Shown: positions 42,009 through 50,226 of the stretch, one piece after another
Numbering within the stretch: position 1 is the stretch's first letter
How the letters are laid out: every line of letters starts with the position of its first letter
Assembly: GCA_022565935.1 (NCBI GenBank)
Contig: JADFJY010000001.1
Coordinates: forward strand, 1 to 54,181
Length of the DNA: 54,181 nucleotides
Source of the DNA: Nitrososphaerota archaeon
GTDB lineage: Archaea > Thermoproteota > Nitrososphaeria > Nitrososphaerales > Nitrosopumilaceae
Direction of reading: 5' to 3'
Program-made: the position numbers and the translations under genes
The notes under the pieces: model-generated
Database searches by the model: none
Told to the model about the DNA's origin: nothing
What the model saw: only the letters and a program-made list of their open reading frames with translations

Positions 42009-42755
42009 TTATGCAGCCTTTTGTTCAATTGTTTTTTCTTTTGTTTCAGATTTCTTCTCCTGAGTTTGTTTATTGACATGTGTTTCAACAAAACTTGCTT
42101 TTTCTAAAGTTGGAACAAACTTGAAAATATCTAATTGAATAAAATGTTTCATTATTTGTAAACCATCTGCACGTAAAATTTCCTCAGGAATTGTAATGTT
42201 TACTTGTTTATCCTTTAAGTCAAATACAATTTTTGATTCCTCTACAGGAAGTCTATTTTTAAGAATTCCATCTATTTTGTCACTTGGAGAATCAAGTGAT
42301 TTTATTACATTTACATCATATAGAATTGTTTTTCCTGCGTACCTATGATTATAATCTATTTGAACTCTACCAGAACCAATTAAACGAATAATTCCTCTTT
42401 TATTATCAACATCAATTGTATCACCTACTGAAACTTTCTCTGCATCTTCGCCTAATTTTCGAATAGGAATCATTCTAACTTTTTTTGGATCTCTTTCACC
42501 AAAACCTTTGTCAGGTGAAACTTCAACTGTAAGTTTATCTCCTACAGATGTTTTTGCAAGTGCTTCATCTAATCCTTTGAGAACAGGATAAGATACTTCA
42601 CCTATAGAAACTAGTTTTGGTTGATATTTGACATTTTGTTCATGAATAGAATGTTTTTTTGCATCCTCTTCAATGGTCGTATCAAAGACTTCATCAGTAT
42701 CTTTTACCTTTGCAGTATAATCTATTAGAATTAATGAGCCTTTATTGAAAGTCAA
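42009..42755 (-). CDS. FKBP-type peptidyl-prolyl isomerase, SlyD-like
   Basis: A 248-aa cis-trans prolyl isomerase and chaperone. The FKBP domain (IDYTAKVKDTDEVFDTTIEE, VLKGLDEALAKTSVGDKLTVEVSPDKGFGERD) contains an insert-in-flap domain (VGDTIDVDNKRGIIRLIGSGRVQIDYNHRYAGKTI), followed by a C-terminal domain about 90 residues long and a Lys/Glu/Gln-rich tail. It converges with egsA with 1 nt between stops. Confidence 0.92.
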   Translation of the reverse strand: MTFNKGSLILIDYTAKVKDTDEVFDTTIEEDAKKHSIHEQNVKYQPKLVSIGEVSYPVLKGLDEALAKTSVGDKLTVEVSPDKGFGERDPKKVRMIPIRKLGEDAEKVSVGDTIDVDNKRGIIRLIGSGRVQIDYNHRYAGKTILYDVNVIKSLDSPSDKIDGILKNRLPVEESKIVFDLKDKQVNITIPEEILRADGLQIMKHFIQLDIFKFVPTLEKASFVETHVNKQTQEKKSETKEKTIEQKAA

Positions 42756-42796
42756 TGTGTTCGGTCTCGAATTTCCTTATATTAAGTTAACAGAGT

Positions 42797-43945
42797 TTAG
42801 AGAGCTTTTAGTTTTTCTTCTGCAGTTTTAAGTCCTGCTTTAGCATCTGTATCATATCCCATCATTGCTAAAGTAGATGAAATTGCAGAAATGGTTCGCA
42901 TTACATGATATGGACTAACTTCTCCCATACATCCAACTCTGAATACCTTTCCTTTAAGATCTCCAAAACCACCTGCTACCAAGACTCTGAATTTGTCTGC
43001 TAGTGTACTTCTGAAAGTCTTGTCTTCGAGTCCATCTAAATAATTTAAGGCAACAATTGTGATAGAACGATCTTCTTCTTTTGTAACATATGGTGTTAAA
43101 CCAATTGCACTTAATCCAGAGTATAATGCATCAGAACAAATCTTGTGACGCTTATAGACATTTTGTAATCCTTCTTCTAAAATTATTGTTAGTGCTTCTC
43201 TGTATGCATAAAGTAAAGGTAATGCAGGAGTGAAAGGAGTATGTTTTGATTCTTCGTAATATTTGAAATATCTTGCTAAATTGAAGTACACTGTGGATGG
43301 TGGGTTTTCTATCATGTATTTTTTAGCTTTAGCACTTATAGATATTGGTGAAATACCTGGAGGGGCGGCAAGTGCTTTTTGTGCTCCAGTTAGACATACA
43401 TCAATATTCCATTTATCTACTGGAAGTTCAACACCTCCAAGTAAAGAAACAGAATCTACAACATAGAATGCATCATTTCTAGATGTTAAGTCAGATATTT
43501 TATCAAGATAATTTACCATTGTTCCAGTAGAAGTTTCATTGTGAACAACATAGAATGCTTTAACATCTTTATTGTTATCAAATGCTTCTTTTATTTGATC
43601 AAAAGTTGCATTTTGTCCTGGTGGAGTTTGGAGTCTAACAACATTAGCTCCTTGACCTTCAATAAGTTGTGATAGTCTATTACTAAATTCTCCATTTACA
43701 GGAATTATGATTTTATCATCTTTTTTTACTAGATTAATTACGCTTGCTTCTACTGCACCTGTTCCAGATGCAGATAAAGCTACAATATCATTTTGTGTTT
43801 CAAATACTTTTTGAGTTTTTTCAATAACATCAGTGTATAATTCTACAAAATCATCGCTTCTGTGATTAATAATAGGTGCAAGCATTGCCCTCATTACTCT
43901 ATTAGGTACATTTGTTGGACCTGGTAGCATTGAAAGATATTCCAT
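42797..43945 (-). CDS. Class V aminotransferase (alanine/serine-glyoxylate type)
   Basis: PLP enzyme of 382 aa. The PLP lysine is in LTGAQKALAAPPGISPIS near residue 190 and Asp in VVDSVSLLGG; LPGPTNVPNRVMRAMLAPIINHRSDDF at the N-terminus is the signature of serine/alanine-glyoxylate aminotransferases. In autotrophic archaea the reaction could supply glycine or serine, but the substrate is not determined here. Same strand as the FKBP gene, 41 nt upstream. Confidence 0.9.
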   Translation of the reverse strand: MEYLSMLPGPTNVPNRVMRAMLAPIINHRSDDFVELYTDVIEKTQKVFETQNDIVALSASGTGAVEASVINLVKKDDKIIIPVNGEFSNRLSQLIEGQGANVVRLQTPPGQNATFDQIKEAFDNNKDVKAFYVVHNETSTGTMVNYLDKISDLTSRNDAFYVVDSVSLLGGVELPVDKWNIDVCLTGAQKALAAPPGISPISISAKAKKYMIENPPSTVYFNLARYFKYYEESKHTPFTPALPLLYAYREALTIILEEGLQNVYKRHKICSDALYSGLSAIGLTPYVTKEEDRSITIVALNYLDGLEDKTFRSTLADKFRVLVAGGFGDLKGKVFRVGCMGEVSPYHVMRTISAISSTLAMMGYDTDAKAGLKTAEEKLKAL

Positions 43946-43987
43946 TTGTAATCTACGATGTCAGTGAATTATGAGGTTTATTTATAA

Positions 43988-44482
43988 TTAAAGATTTTTC
44001 AAATACTCTTTTGCACCATTTTTGATCAAAAAATTTTTTGTACCTTCAGGAACAAGATCATCCCATTTTTGATCGCTAGTAATTAGATTCCGAATCTTAG
44101 TTCCTGATAATACATCTCTTTTCAAAAATGGAATAGTAATTATTTTAACAGTCCTTTTTGAATACAGATGTTTTGTTAATTCATCGTTTGAAAAAACTAT
44201 ATCAAATTTTGGAACAATAGTATCTATTTTTTCAATCCATTCAACATGATTATCCAAATCTGGAATAAAATAAATTGAAATTCTCTCTTTTATTGAATCA
44301 TCAATTGAGGATAAAATCATATCTCTTCGTTCCTCTGCAGAAAAAGGATTGTTTTTTTGTGCAGGTTTGTTAGAACTGCCCAAGCCAACCCATAATTTAT
44401 CAACTTTTGATAGTGCAAATTGTAATGCTTCAAGATGCCCCAAGTGAAAAGGTTGGAATCGCCCAATCAACAAACCGTTCAT
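43988..44482 (-). CDS. nadM: Nicotinamide-nucleotide adenylyltransferase
   Basis: Archaeal NMN adenylyltransferase making NAD. The 164-aa nucleotidyltransferase has GRFQPFHLGHLEAL (HxGH near residues 16-19), KPAQKNNPFSAEERRDMI, and the C-terminal SGTKIRNLI motif (IS/SGTxIR). Length matches archaeal NadM. It lies 42 nt upstream of the aminotransferase gene on the same strand and is divergent from rtcA. Confidence 0.94.
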   Translation of the reverse strand: MNGLLIGRFQPFHLGHLEALQFALSKVDKLWVGLGSSNKPAQKNNPFSAEERRDMILSSIDDSIKERISIYFIPDLDNHVEWIEKIDTIVPKFDIVFSNDELTKHLYSKRTVKIITIPFLKRDVLSGTKIRNLITSDQKWDDLVPEGTKNFLIKNGAKEYLKNL

Positions 44483-44544
44483 ACAAAAATATAGATAATT
44501 TCTTTTTAAAAAACTATCATAAAGAGTTGTAATTAGAAAAAACT

Positions 44545-45570
44545 ATGGATTTTTTAGAAATTAATGGAGGATTTGGTGAAGGGGGTGGACAAATAATCCG
44601 TTCAGCAATTTCACTTTCGTGTATTACAAAACAACCAATTCATTTAGAAAATATAAGAAAGAATAGAAAGATTCCAGGATTAAGACCACAACACCTTACA
44701 ACGATAAAAATTCTTCAAAAAATTACAAATGCTAAAGTGATTGGAGCAGAGATAGGATCTATTGATTTAAAATTCATCCCAAATAATATCGAAAGTTTAG
44801 AATTAATTGAAGATGTAGGAACAGCTGGTAGTATTTCTTTAATTTTACAAGTTTTAATTCCCATAGTTGCTATTTCTCAAAAAAAACTCAATTTGACAAT
44901 TAAGGGTGGTACAGATGTACTTTGGAGTCCTTCAATTGATTATACTCAACATATACTAAGAGAGGCATATTCTAGAATGGGAATAAAATTTTCAGTTAAA
45001 TTGAGCAAACGAGGTTACTATCCAAAAGGAAATGGAGAAATTAATTTGCAAGTATATCCATCTCTTATAAAATCAGTATCATTTACAAAAAGAAAAACAA
45101 ATTCTGTTAAATTAATTTGTACATTTTCAAAACTTTCAATTAAAAAAATTAAAAAACAAATTGATGAAATCAAAGAAAAATTAACTAAAGAAAATTTTAT
45201 TGTTGAAACAGAAATTAGAAATCAAGAAGCAATAGATTCAGGAGCATCTTTGTTAATTTACAGTATTGATGAACATTCAATTATAGGAGTTGATGCGTTG
45301 TTTAATAAAAAAACACAAAGATTTGATTTAGATTTTGATAGATTTGTTAAAAATCAACTAGGAGTAGATGAGAATTTAGCAGATATGCTTGTAGTTCCTG
45401 CAAGTTTAGGTCAGAAAAAAACAACATTTCAGGTGAGAGAGATTACAAAACACTTGGAGACAAATTTGTTTGTTACATCAAAAATTACAGGTTGTAAATA
45501 TGGAATTGGAAGATTAACTAATGGATTTGAGGTAATTATTGAGGGAAGCTCAAACTCCAGCATCAAGTAA
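44545..45570 (+). CDS. rtcA: RNA 3-terminal phosphate cyclase
   Basis: Converts RNA 3-phosphate ends to 2,3-cyclic phosphate with ATP. The 341 aa begin with GGFGEGGGQIIRSAISLS and RKNRKIPGLRPQHLT and include KRGYYPKGNGEI, then the catalytic-type His in ITKHLETNLFVT. It is 3-terminal-overlapping with a CopD-like gene on the other strand (21 nt). A role with tRNA intron or RNA repair enzymes is plausible in archaea. Confidence 0.95.
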   Translation: MDFLEINGGFGEGGGQIIRSAISLSCITKQPIHLENIRKNRKIPGLRPQHLTTIKILQKITNAKVIGAEIGSIDLKFIPNNIESLELIEDVGTAGSISLILQVLIPIVAISQKKLNLTIKGGTDVLWSPSIDYTQHILREAYSRMGIKFSVKLSKRGYYPKGNGEINLQVYPSLIKSVSFTKRKTNSVKLICTFSKLSIKKIKKQIDEIKEKLTKENFIVETEIRNQEAIDSGASLLIYSIDEHSIIGVDALFNKKTQRFDLDFDRFVKNQLGVDENLADMLVVPASLGQKKTTFQVREITKHLETNLFVTSKITGCKYGIGRLTNGFEVIIEGSSNSSIK

Positions 45571-46047
45571 TGATGCAAAAAATAGAATTGCTATTGATAA
45601 AAATACTGTAACTTCCCCAAGAATAATAATTTTTTTTCTTAATTTTTGAATTTGTGATGCTGACATTTTATTCGACATAATTTTTTCTTCAACATCCTTA
45701 CGAATTACTCTAACATGTACTGCATATGTAATTACTAGAGCAATTACAAGAATTATCTTAACAATTAGAAATGTTCCATAACTTGTTGAAATAAGAAGTT
45801 CAGGTTTACTGAGTAACACATGAGAACTATACAATCCAGTTGCCATTAAAATTATCAATGATGGAACAGCAATTTTGTTAAATCGTTTTCCAACTAGAAT
45901 CATTATTTTCATTCTTTCTTCAAGAGAATCAGCCATTGTTTTTAGAAGTGGAGAAAATACAATACCAATGAAAAGTGAACCGCCTACCCATATTGCAGCT
46001 GCAATAAGATGAATCCAAGTTAGAATTGCTTGCTCTAATGCAGTCAT
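45550..46047 (-). CDS. CopD-like integral membrane protein
   Basis: A 165-aa protein with four membrane helices. WIHLIAAAIWVGGSLF near residues 11-26 with its His, and AVHVRVIRKD, resemble the copper resistance D (CopD/PcoD) domain. Copper is important for AOA enzymes, but copper binding is not proven by the sequence. The gene overlaps rtcA convergently and is divergent from a LEA-like protein. Confidence 0.7.
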   Translation of the reverse strand: MTALEQAILTWIHLIAAAIWVGGSLFIGIVFSPLLKTMADSLEERMKIMILVGKRFNKIAVPSLIILMATGLYSSHVLLSKPELLISTSYGTFLIVKIILVIALVITYAVHVRVIRKDVEEKIMSNKMSASQIQKLRKKIIILGEVTVFLSIAILFFASLLDAGV

Positions 46048-46129
46048 AGAATACGATATTTTAAATCAAATATTATGTATTTGGATCTTAACAACCTTTT
46101 TTAATTGTAGATAATCTGATAGCATTGAA

Positions 46130-46624
46130 ATGGCTCTTCAAAGTAAAATGACAGTTTATGCTGCATTAGTTGGAGTTTTTGCTTTGATGGGAGGAATTTT
46201 TTATTATGGAAATCTTGATACTGCGAAGATTGAGCAAGTTGAAATTGAATTAATTAATGTAGAACTAAGAGAGGTTAGCACAACAGATAATCAAGTAAAA
46301 TTTGATGTCACGTTTCTTGTAAAAAATCCAAGTGATACAACATTTACAGTTCCACTAATTGAGTATCAACTTTATGGAGATGGTGTTCTGTTAGGTTCAG
46401 CACAATACTCTACATTTGATATTGCAATGCCAGGAAGGGCTGCATTTTTTCCAGGTAATGAACTTCCATTGAAAAACATATTTGTTCTTGAAAAAACTGA
46501 AGTTAATTCAGAAATTTATCAAGATGCCATAGAAAATAGAATTACTAGTTTTTCAGCAGAAGGAAGTATTACTGCTCAGTCTACATGGATGACTATTGAA
46601 AAAGAATTCAAAATTGAAATTTAA
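46130..46624 (+). CDS. Membrane-anchored LEA-2/WHy-like protein (paralogue)
   Basis: A 164-aa protein with an N-terminal helix (about 7-27) and one beta domain (VKFDVTFLVKNPSDTTFTVPLIEYQLYGDGVLLG) like the protein at 18026. It ends with TTWMTIEKEF-type strand before the stop. Same plan as the LEA-like proteins at 18026 and 52114. Probably at the cell surface; a protective role is inferred. Start ATG 46130. Confidence 0.68.
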   Translation: MALQSKMTVYAALVGVFALMGGIFYYGNLDTAKIEQVEIELINVELREVSTTDNQVKFDVTFLVKNPSDTTFTVPLIEYQLYGDGVLLGSAQYSTFDIAMPGRAAFFPGNELPLKNIFVLEKTEVNSEIYQDAIENRITSFSAEGSITAQSTWMTIEKEFKIEI

Positions 46625-46632
46625 TAGGAAAG

Positions 46633-46706
46633 TGGGCCGAGTGAGATTCGAACTCACGATCACCGCCGTGTCGAGGCGGTATCCTAACCAGCTAGACTAC
46701 CGGCCC
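46633..46706 (-). tRNA. tRNA-Val (anticodon GAC), C33 variant
   Basis: A 74-nt tRNA on the minus strand. Acceptor GGGCCGG pairs with TCGGCCC (last pair G-U), the D-arm has AGCTGGTTA, anticodon stem CCGCC/GGCGG, T-arm GTGAG/CTCAC around TTCGAAT, discriminator A, CCA not encoded. The loop is TCGACAC, so the anticodon is GAC (valine) and position 33 is C rather than the nearly universal U. A TATA-like AT-rich box lies around 46731-46741. Confidence 0.9.
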
Positions 46707-46788
46707 ATTGAAAAACAAGACTAGGTGCAGGCATTATTAACGTTTAAGAAAAGAAAGGCTGAATAAAAAGGAAAAAAATGTGAAATAG

Positions 46789-47499
46789 TTGACAGAGGAT
46801 TTTACTGAAGAAGAGAAAAGAGGATTCTACAAGGCAATTTATTCAAGAAGAGATGTAAGATCTCATTTTATCTCAAAACCTATAGAAGATGATATTTTAT
46901 CAAAAATACTACATGCAGCACATCATGCTCCATCAGTAGGATTTTCTCAACCATGGAATTTTATCTTGATAAAAAATATTGAAACAAAAAAGAAAATTAA
47001 AGAATCATTTGAGGAAGAAAAAAATCGTTCGTCAAAATTAATTGAAGAACCAAAGAAATCAAAATATCTTTCATTCAAGCTAGAAGGAATTTTAGAAGCT
47101 CCAGTAAATCTTTGTGTTACATATGATCCAACAAAATTTGGTCCTTTTGTTATTGGTAGATCAAGCATACCTGAAGCAGGACTATACAGTGTATGTTGCG
47201 CAATCCAAAATTTATGGTTATCAGCAAGAACAGAAGGAGTGGGTCTTGGATGGGTAAGTATTCTTTCAAATAAAACTCTAAAAGAAACTCTGGCGTTACC
47301 AGAACATGTAATTCCTGTTGCATACTTGTGTTTAGGATATGTAAATGAATTTGCAGAAAAACCAGATCTTGAGACTGCAAATTGGTTACCAAGACTTGAT
47401 CTAAAAGATGTCGTGTATTTTGAAAAATGGAACGACAAAGAAAACAAAAATTGGAATGGAATTAAAGAAATGATAAGAAATAATCTTGATTACGCTTAA
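46789..47499 (+). CDS. bluB: BluB-type 5,6-dimethylbenzimidazole synthase/nitroreductase fold
   Basis: Flavin-destroying enzyme that makes the lower ligand of cobalamin, or a close flavin-reductase relative. The 236 aa show FYKAIYSRRDVRSHF, APSVGFSQPWNFI, GRSSIPEAGLYSVCCAIQNLWLSARTEGVGLGWVSIL and LCLGYV, all BluB-like rather than generic nitroreductase. AOA are known cobamide makers. Start is TTG 46789; AAAGGAAA upstream is a weak ribosome-binding site. The gene sits between two tRNA genes. Confidence 0.88.
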   Translation: MTEDFTEEEKRGFYKAIYSRRDVRSHFISKPIEDDILSKILHAAHHAPSVGFSQPWNFILIKNIETKKKIKESFEEEKNRSSKLIEEPKKSKYLSFKLEGILEAPVNLCVTYDPTKFGPFVIGRSSIPEAGLYSVCCAIQNLWLSARTEGVGLGWVSILSNKTLKETLALPEHVIPVAYLCLGYVNEFAEKPDLETANWLPRLDLKDVVYFEKWNDKENKNWNGIKEMIRNNLDYA

Positions 47500-47524
47500 A
47501 TAATTAAGAGTGTTTTTTTTTGCT

Positions 47525-47616
47525 GGGCTTGTGGCGCAGAGTCATTTGACGCGAAGCATGGATAGCGTGGTACTCTCCTAAGGTACAGGTCGAGGGATCG
47601 AAGCCCTCCAAGCCCG
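47525..47616 (+). tRNA. tRNA-Arg (anticodon CCT) with probable D-loop intron
   Basis: Acceptor GGGCTTG/CAAGCCC, D stem GCGC/GCGT, anticodon stem GTACT/GGTAC with loop CTCCTAA (anticodon CCT), T-arm GAGGG/CCCTC. The D-loop is 27 nt instead of about 10; removing 17 nt (AGAGTCATTTGACGCGA at 47538-47554, or shifted 1-2 nt because AG repeats) restores AGCATGGATA. Within the insert GTC pairs with GAC around ATTT. The T-loop is ATCGAAG, with A54 and G60 rather than T54 and pyrimidine. A TATA-like CTTAAATAA at about 47495-47503 overlaps the bluB stop. CCA not encoded. Confidence 0.8.
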
Positions 47617-47668
47617 TTAAATTTTTAGAGTCATGGAAATTTATATACAAAGATAAATTGTTGAAGAT

Positions 47669-48199
47669 ATGAAAGTTGTAGTTATTTCTGGAAGTCCGAG
47701 AAAAAATGCTGTTACACAAGTTATGATGAAGTATGTCTATGATTATGCTAAATCAAAAAACCAAGACACAAAATTGATTAATCTTTCAGATGGTCAAATT
47801 GAATGCTATAGAGGATACGGTGAAGAATATAATGAAGCCACAAAGACAGCTGCAAATGACATTACAGATGCTGATGTTTGGATAATAGGAACTCCTATCT
47901 ACAATTCGTTTTTTAGTGCAGCATTAAAAAATTTGTTTGAATATATCAATTATAAAAAAACTGCAGGAAAAGTAGCGGGAATGGCAATTTTAGCTTCTGG
48001 AAATATTGGTTTCACGGATGTTCAGACATTAATCACACAACTGTTATCATACTTTAGAGTAGTAGCAAATCCAAAGGCTGTGTTTCTCACAACAGAAGCA
48101 ATTACTGATAATTCTGTTTCAGATGTAAATGCACAAAATAGACTAAAAGAAATGGTAGATGAAACTTTGGAACTTGCTTCTAAATTACGTCAAGATTAG
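47669..48199 (+). CDS. NAD(P)H-dependent FMN reductase, flavodoxin fold
   Basis: A 176-aa flavoprotein. ISGSPRKNAVTQVM near residues 6-19 is the FMN-binding phosphate loop; IIGTPIYNSFFSAALKNLFEYIN is the FMN_red motif. The family reduces flavins or quinones with NAD(P)H. Start ATG 47669. It follows the tRNA-Arg gene and the next ORF is 344 nt away. Confidence 0.88.
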   Translation: MKVVVISGSPRKNAVTQVMMKYVYDYAKSKNQDTKLINLSDGQIECYRGYGEEYNEATKTAANDITDADVWIIGTPIYNSFFSAALKNLFEYINYKKTAGKVAGMAILASGNIGFTDVQTLITQLLSYFRVVANPKAVFLTTEAITDNSVSDVNAQNRLKEMVDETLELASKLRQD

Positions 48200-48542
48200 A
48201 GTGTAGATATTCTATAAAAATTTTAATAGATAACTAACATCAAAAATATTTCTAGATTTATCGTCGTGAGAGTTTAGTAATCTAAATTTGTATTCATAAA
48301 AATTATTTTCATTTCCTGTAATTTAAGTAAAGTGTATTAGTTCATATTATTTCCTGCAACAAATTCATAATTGTTAAAAATGTGTATTAGAAAATCTAAT
48401 AATTAACAAACCAATAATAATACTTGTAAAGAGCAGAGTTTAATATATTATAGAATAACTCTATTTTAGAATAAAATTTATTCTAATTCATTTATGTTCA
48501 AACGTAAAATATTAACATGGCAAAGAAATAGTATTATTAAGT
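48200..48542. other. Gene-free AT-rich stretch with two palindromes
   Basis: No ORF with coding character on either strand and no tRNA. It holds ATTAGA-AAA-TCTAAT at 48386-48400 and a near-perfect 21-bp palindrome at 48466-48486. I see nothing else in it; a small RNA cannot be excluded. Confidence 0.5.
48466..48486. promoter_or_regulatory. 21-bp palindrome, probable operator
   Basis: Arms TTAGAATAAA and TTTATTCTAA are perfect inverted copies with one A between them. The half-site TAGAATA also occurs at 48451-48457. It lies 57 nt before the Cys-rich ORF start and about 20 nt before a TATA-like AAATATTA at 48507-48514, a usual place for an archaeal regulator. The regulator is unknown. Confidence 0.5.
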
Positions 48543-48656
48543 TTGAAAAAAGATCCAACTGAATTGTGTTCATGTAAATGCCATTATGGTGGTGCTGTAA
48601 GTTGCCCTAGTTGTAAGAATAATCATGGGGTAGTATGTTGTAATTGTAAAGATTAG
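48543..48656 (+). CDS. Cysteine-rich microprotein (37 aa)
   Basis: A 37-aa ORF with eight cysteines: CSCKCH, CPSC and CCNC blocks separated by short Gly/Asn runs plus two His. The pattern suggests binding of metal ions or a redox disulfide set, like a small metallothionein or zinc knuckle. It starts at TTG 48543 and ends NCKD. A TATA-like element at 48507-48514 is a little over 30 nt upstream. The palindromes before it suggest tight regulation. Not a family I recognise. Confidence 0.5.
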   Translation: MKKDPTELCSCKCHYGGAVSCPSCKNNHGVVCCNCKD

Positions 48657-48666
48657 ATCTATTTAC

Positions 48667-48822
48667 TTATTTTTCTCTTTTAGAATACAATATTTTCAGA
48701 TTATCTAATTCGGTTTCTAGTGATTCAATCCTAACAAAAATTTGTATATTTTAGATATCTTGATTTAATCTATCAATTTCACTATCTTTTAGTTTTACAG
48801 TTTCTTTTATGTCATTTAGTTT
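48667..48822 (-). pseudogene. Remnant of a coiled-coil coding region
   Basis: On the minus strand an open frame reads KLNDIKETVKLKDSEIDRLN and, after an in-frame TAA (48753-48751), IESLETELDNLKILYSKREK before another stop. The heptad pattern is a coiled coil, so the region looks like the decayed 3-prime part of the membrane gene that starts at 49194. There is no start codon for either piece. Confidence 0.35.
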
Positions 48823-48920
48823 AAAAGATAATTAATTTTGAATTTATTTTATTTCAGAAAAATTGACTTAATTACCTGTAGTTATAGTAACAATGGTTTG
48901 GGTATTACTCAAGCTTTTTT

Positions 48921-49023
48921 TTGGATATCAGTGATGGACTGACAATTGTTTATGTATGTAATCAGTACTTTTTTGGATATCAGTTTGGACTGACGATTGT
49001 TTATGTATGTAATCAGTACTTTT
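48921..49023. repeat. Two-copy tandem repeat of 51-52 bp
   Basis: Two near-identical copies start with TTGGATATCAGT at 48921 and 48973 and run through GGACTGAC, ATTGTTTATGTATGTAAT. The first copy has one extra base (GTGATGG versus GTTTGG). On the minus strand the unit encodes the 17 residues STDYIHKQSSVQTDIQK. Confidence 0.75.
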
Positions 49024-49194
49024 TTGGGTTAACCAACACATCAATGTAAGAAACCATGTTATAGGAACTGATATGATGAAAATAATGTTCATATCTGGTG
49101 CAAAGTCAATAAAATATGGCCAAAGTCCAGTTAGTACTGCAGCAAAAATTCCAGTTATTACTGTTGCTAAGTGATTTCGTAAATAGCCCATCAA
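48928..49194 (-). CDS. Small membrane protein with repeated C-terminal tail, possibly truncated (88 aa)
   Basis: An 88-aa product with two membrane helices (about 9-27 and 35-55) followed by two copies of a 17-residue segment STDYIHKQSSVQTDIQK, the second imperfect. A TATA-like TTATAAAC on the minus strand (49214-49221) is 24-27 nt upstream of ATG 49194/49191. The second repeat copy has a one-base indel that shifts the frame to a stop (SVHH), and a coiled-coil remnant lies downstream, so an ancestral longer protein is likely. The two-helix plus coil plan hints at a tether; function unknown. Confidence 0.5.
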   Translation of the reverse strand: MMGYLRNHLATVITGIFAAVLTGLWPYFIDFAPDMNIIFIISVPITWFLTLMCWLTQKSTDYIHKQSSVQTDIQKSTDYIHKQLSVHH

Positions 49195-49275
49195 TTATTT
49201 AAAAAAAACATTGTTTATAACAGTAATGCTAAAAATCATAAAATAGTATAATTAAAAAGAAAAAAAGAGCCTGAT

Positions 49276-49506
49276 TTATTCGTCTTTCTCAGAAGTTATA
49301 ATTACTTTAGGCATATCAGATTGTAAGATTTGGATCTTTTCTAGTAATTCAGTTCTTAGATCTCTTGCAACTCTTCTAACAGTTGGTCTTGGAACACCAA
49401 GTTCATCAACAACTTTTGTATAGATATCCTGTTTATCAGTTACCCCTTTGTCAAGATAAGAATTAATCGCTTCTTTAATTATCGTGCTTTGGTTTGTGCG
49501 ATTCAA
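49276..49506 (-). CDS. Small helix-turn-helix protein
   Basis: A 76-aa protein with a HTH-like core (IYTKVVDELGVPRPTVRRVARDLRTELLEKI, about residues 28-58) and a polar tail ending SEKDE. It is short, basic in the middle, and probably binds DNA. TTG 49506 is my start: a TATA-like CTTATATAG (49528-49538, minus strand) is 27 nt upstream. Similar small HTH proteins are frequent in this group; the target is not known. Confidence 0.7.
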   Translation of the reverse strand: MNRTNQSTIIKEAINSYLDKGVTDKQDIYTKVVDELGVPRPTVRRVARDLRTELLEKIQILQSDMPKVIITSEKDE

Positions 49507-49749
49507 CAAATTCTAAATTTTGTTTGTTCTATATAAGACTATAACTTTTTAAATTTCAGAAATGTTGCATCTAATAAAACCAGATCTTTTACTTGTTAAA
49601 AAAATAAAAATTCACAGTCTTTACGATAAATTTATCAATAAAATATATATTAATAATTATAAATTTTTCAATATATTTAAAATATAAATAAATAATTTAA
49701 AGGAAATTTTCGCAAAAGACTCTTATGATAAGATAATAAATAAATTTTA

Positions 49750-50226
<477 letters not shown>

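Noticed and set aside
46633..46706. Plus-strand reading of the tRNA as tRNA-Asp (loop GTGTCGA, GTC)
   Set aside because: In that direction the T-arm would come before the anticodon arm and its loop would be ATTCGAA; the minus strand has the right order and a canonical T-loop.
46947..47447. 166-aa minus-strand ORF opposite bluB
   Set aside because: bluB has full family motifs in the other strand; this frame is only open by chance.
49510..49749. Possible small gene in the AT-rich gap before the cyclophilin
   Set aside because: Stops occur in all frames and only promoter-like AT runs are seen.
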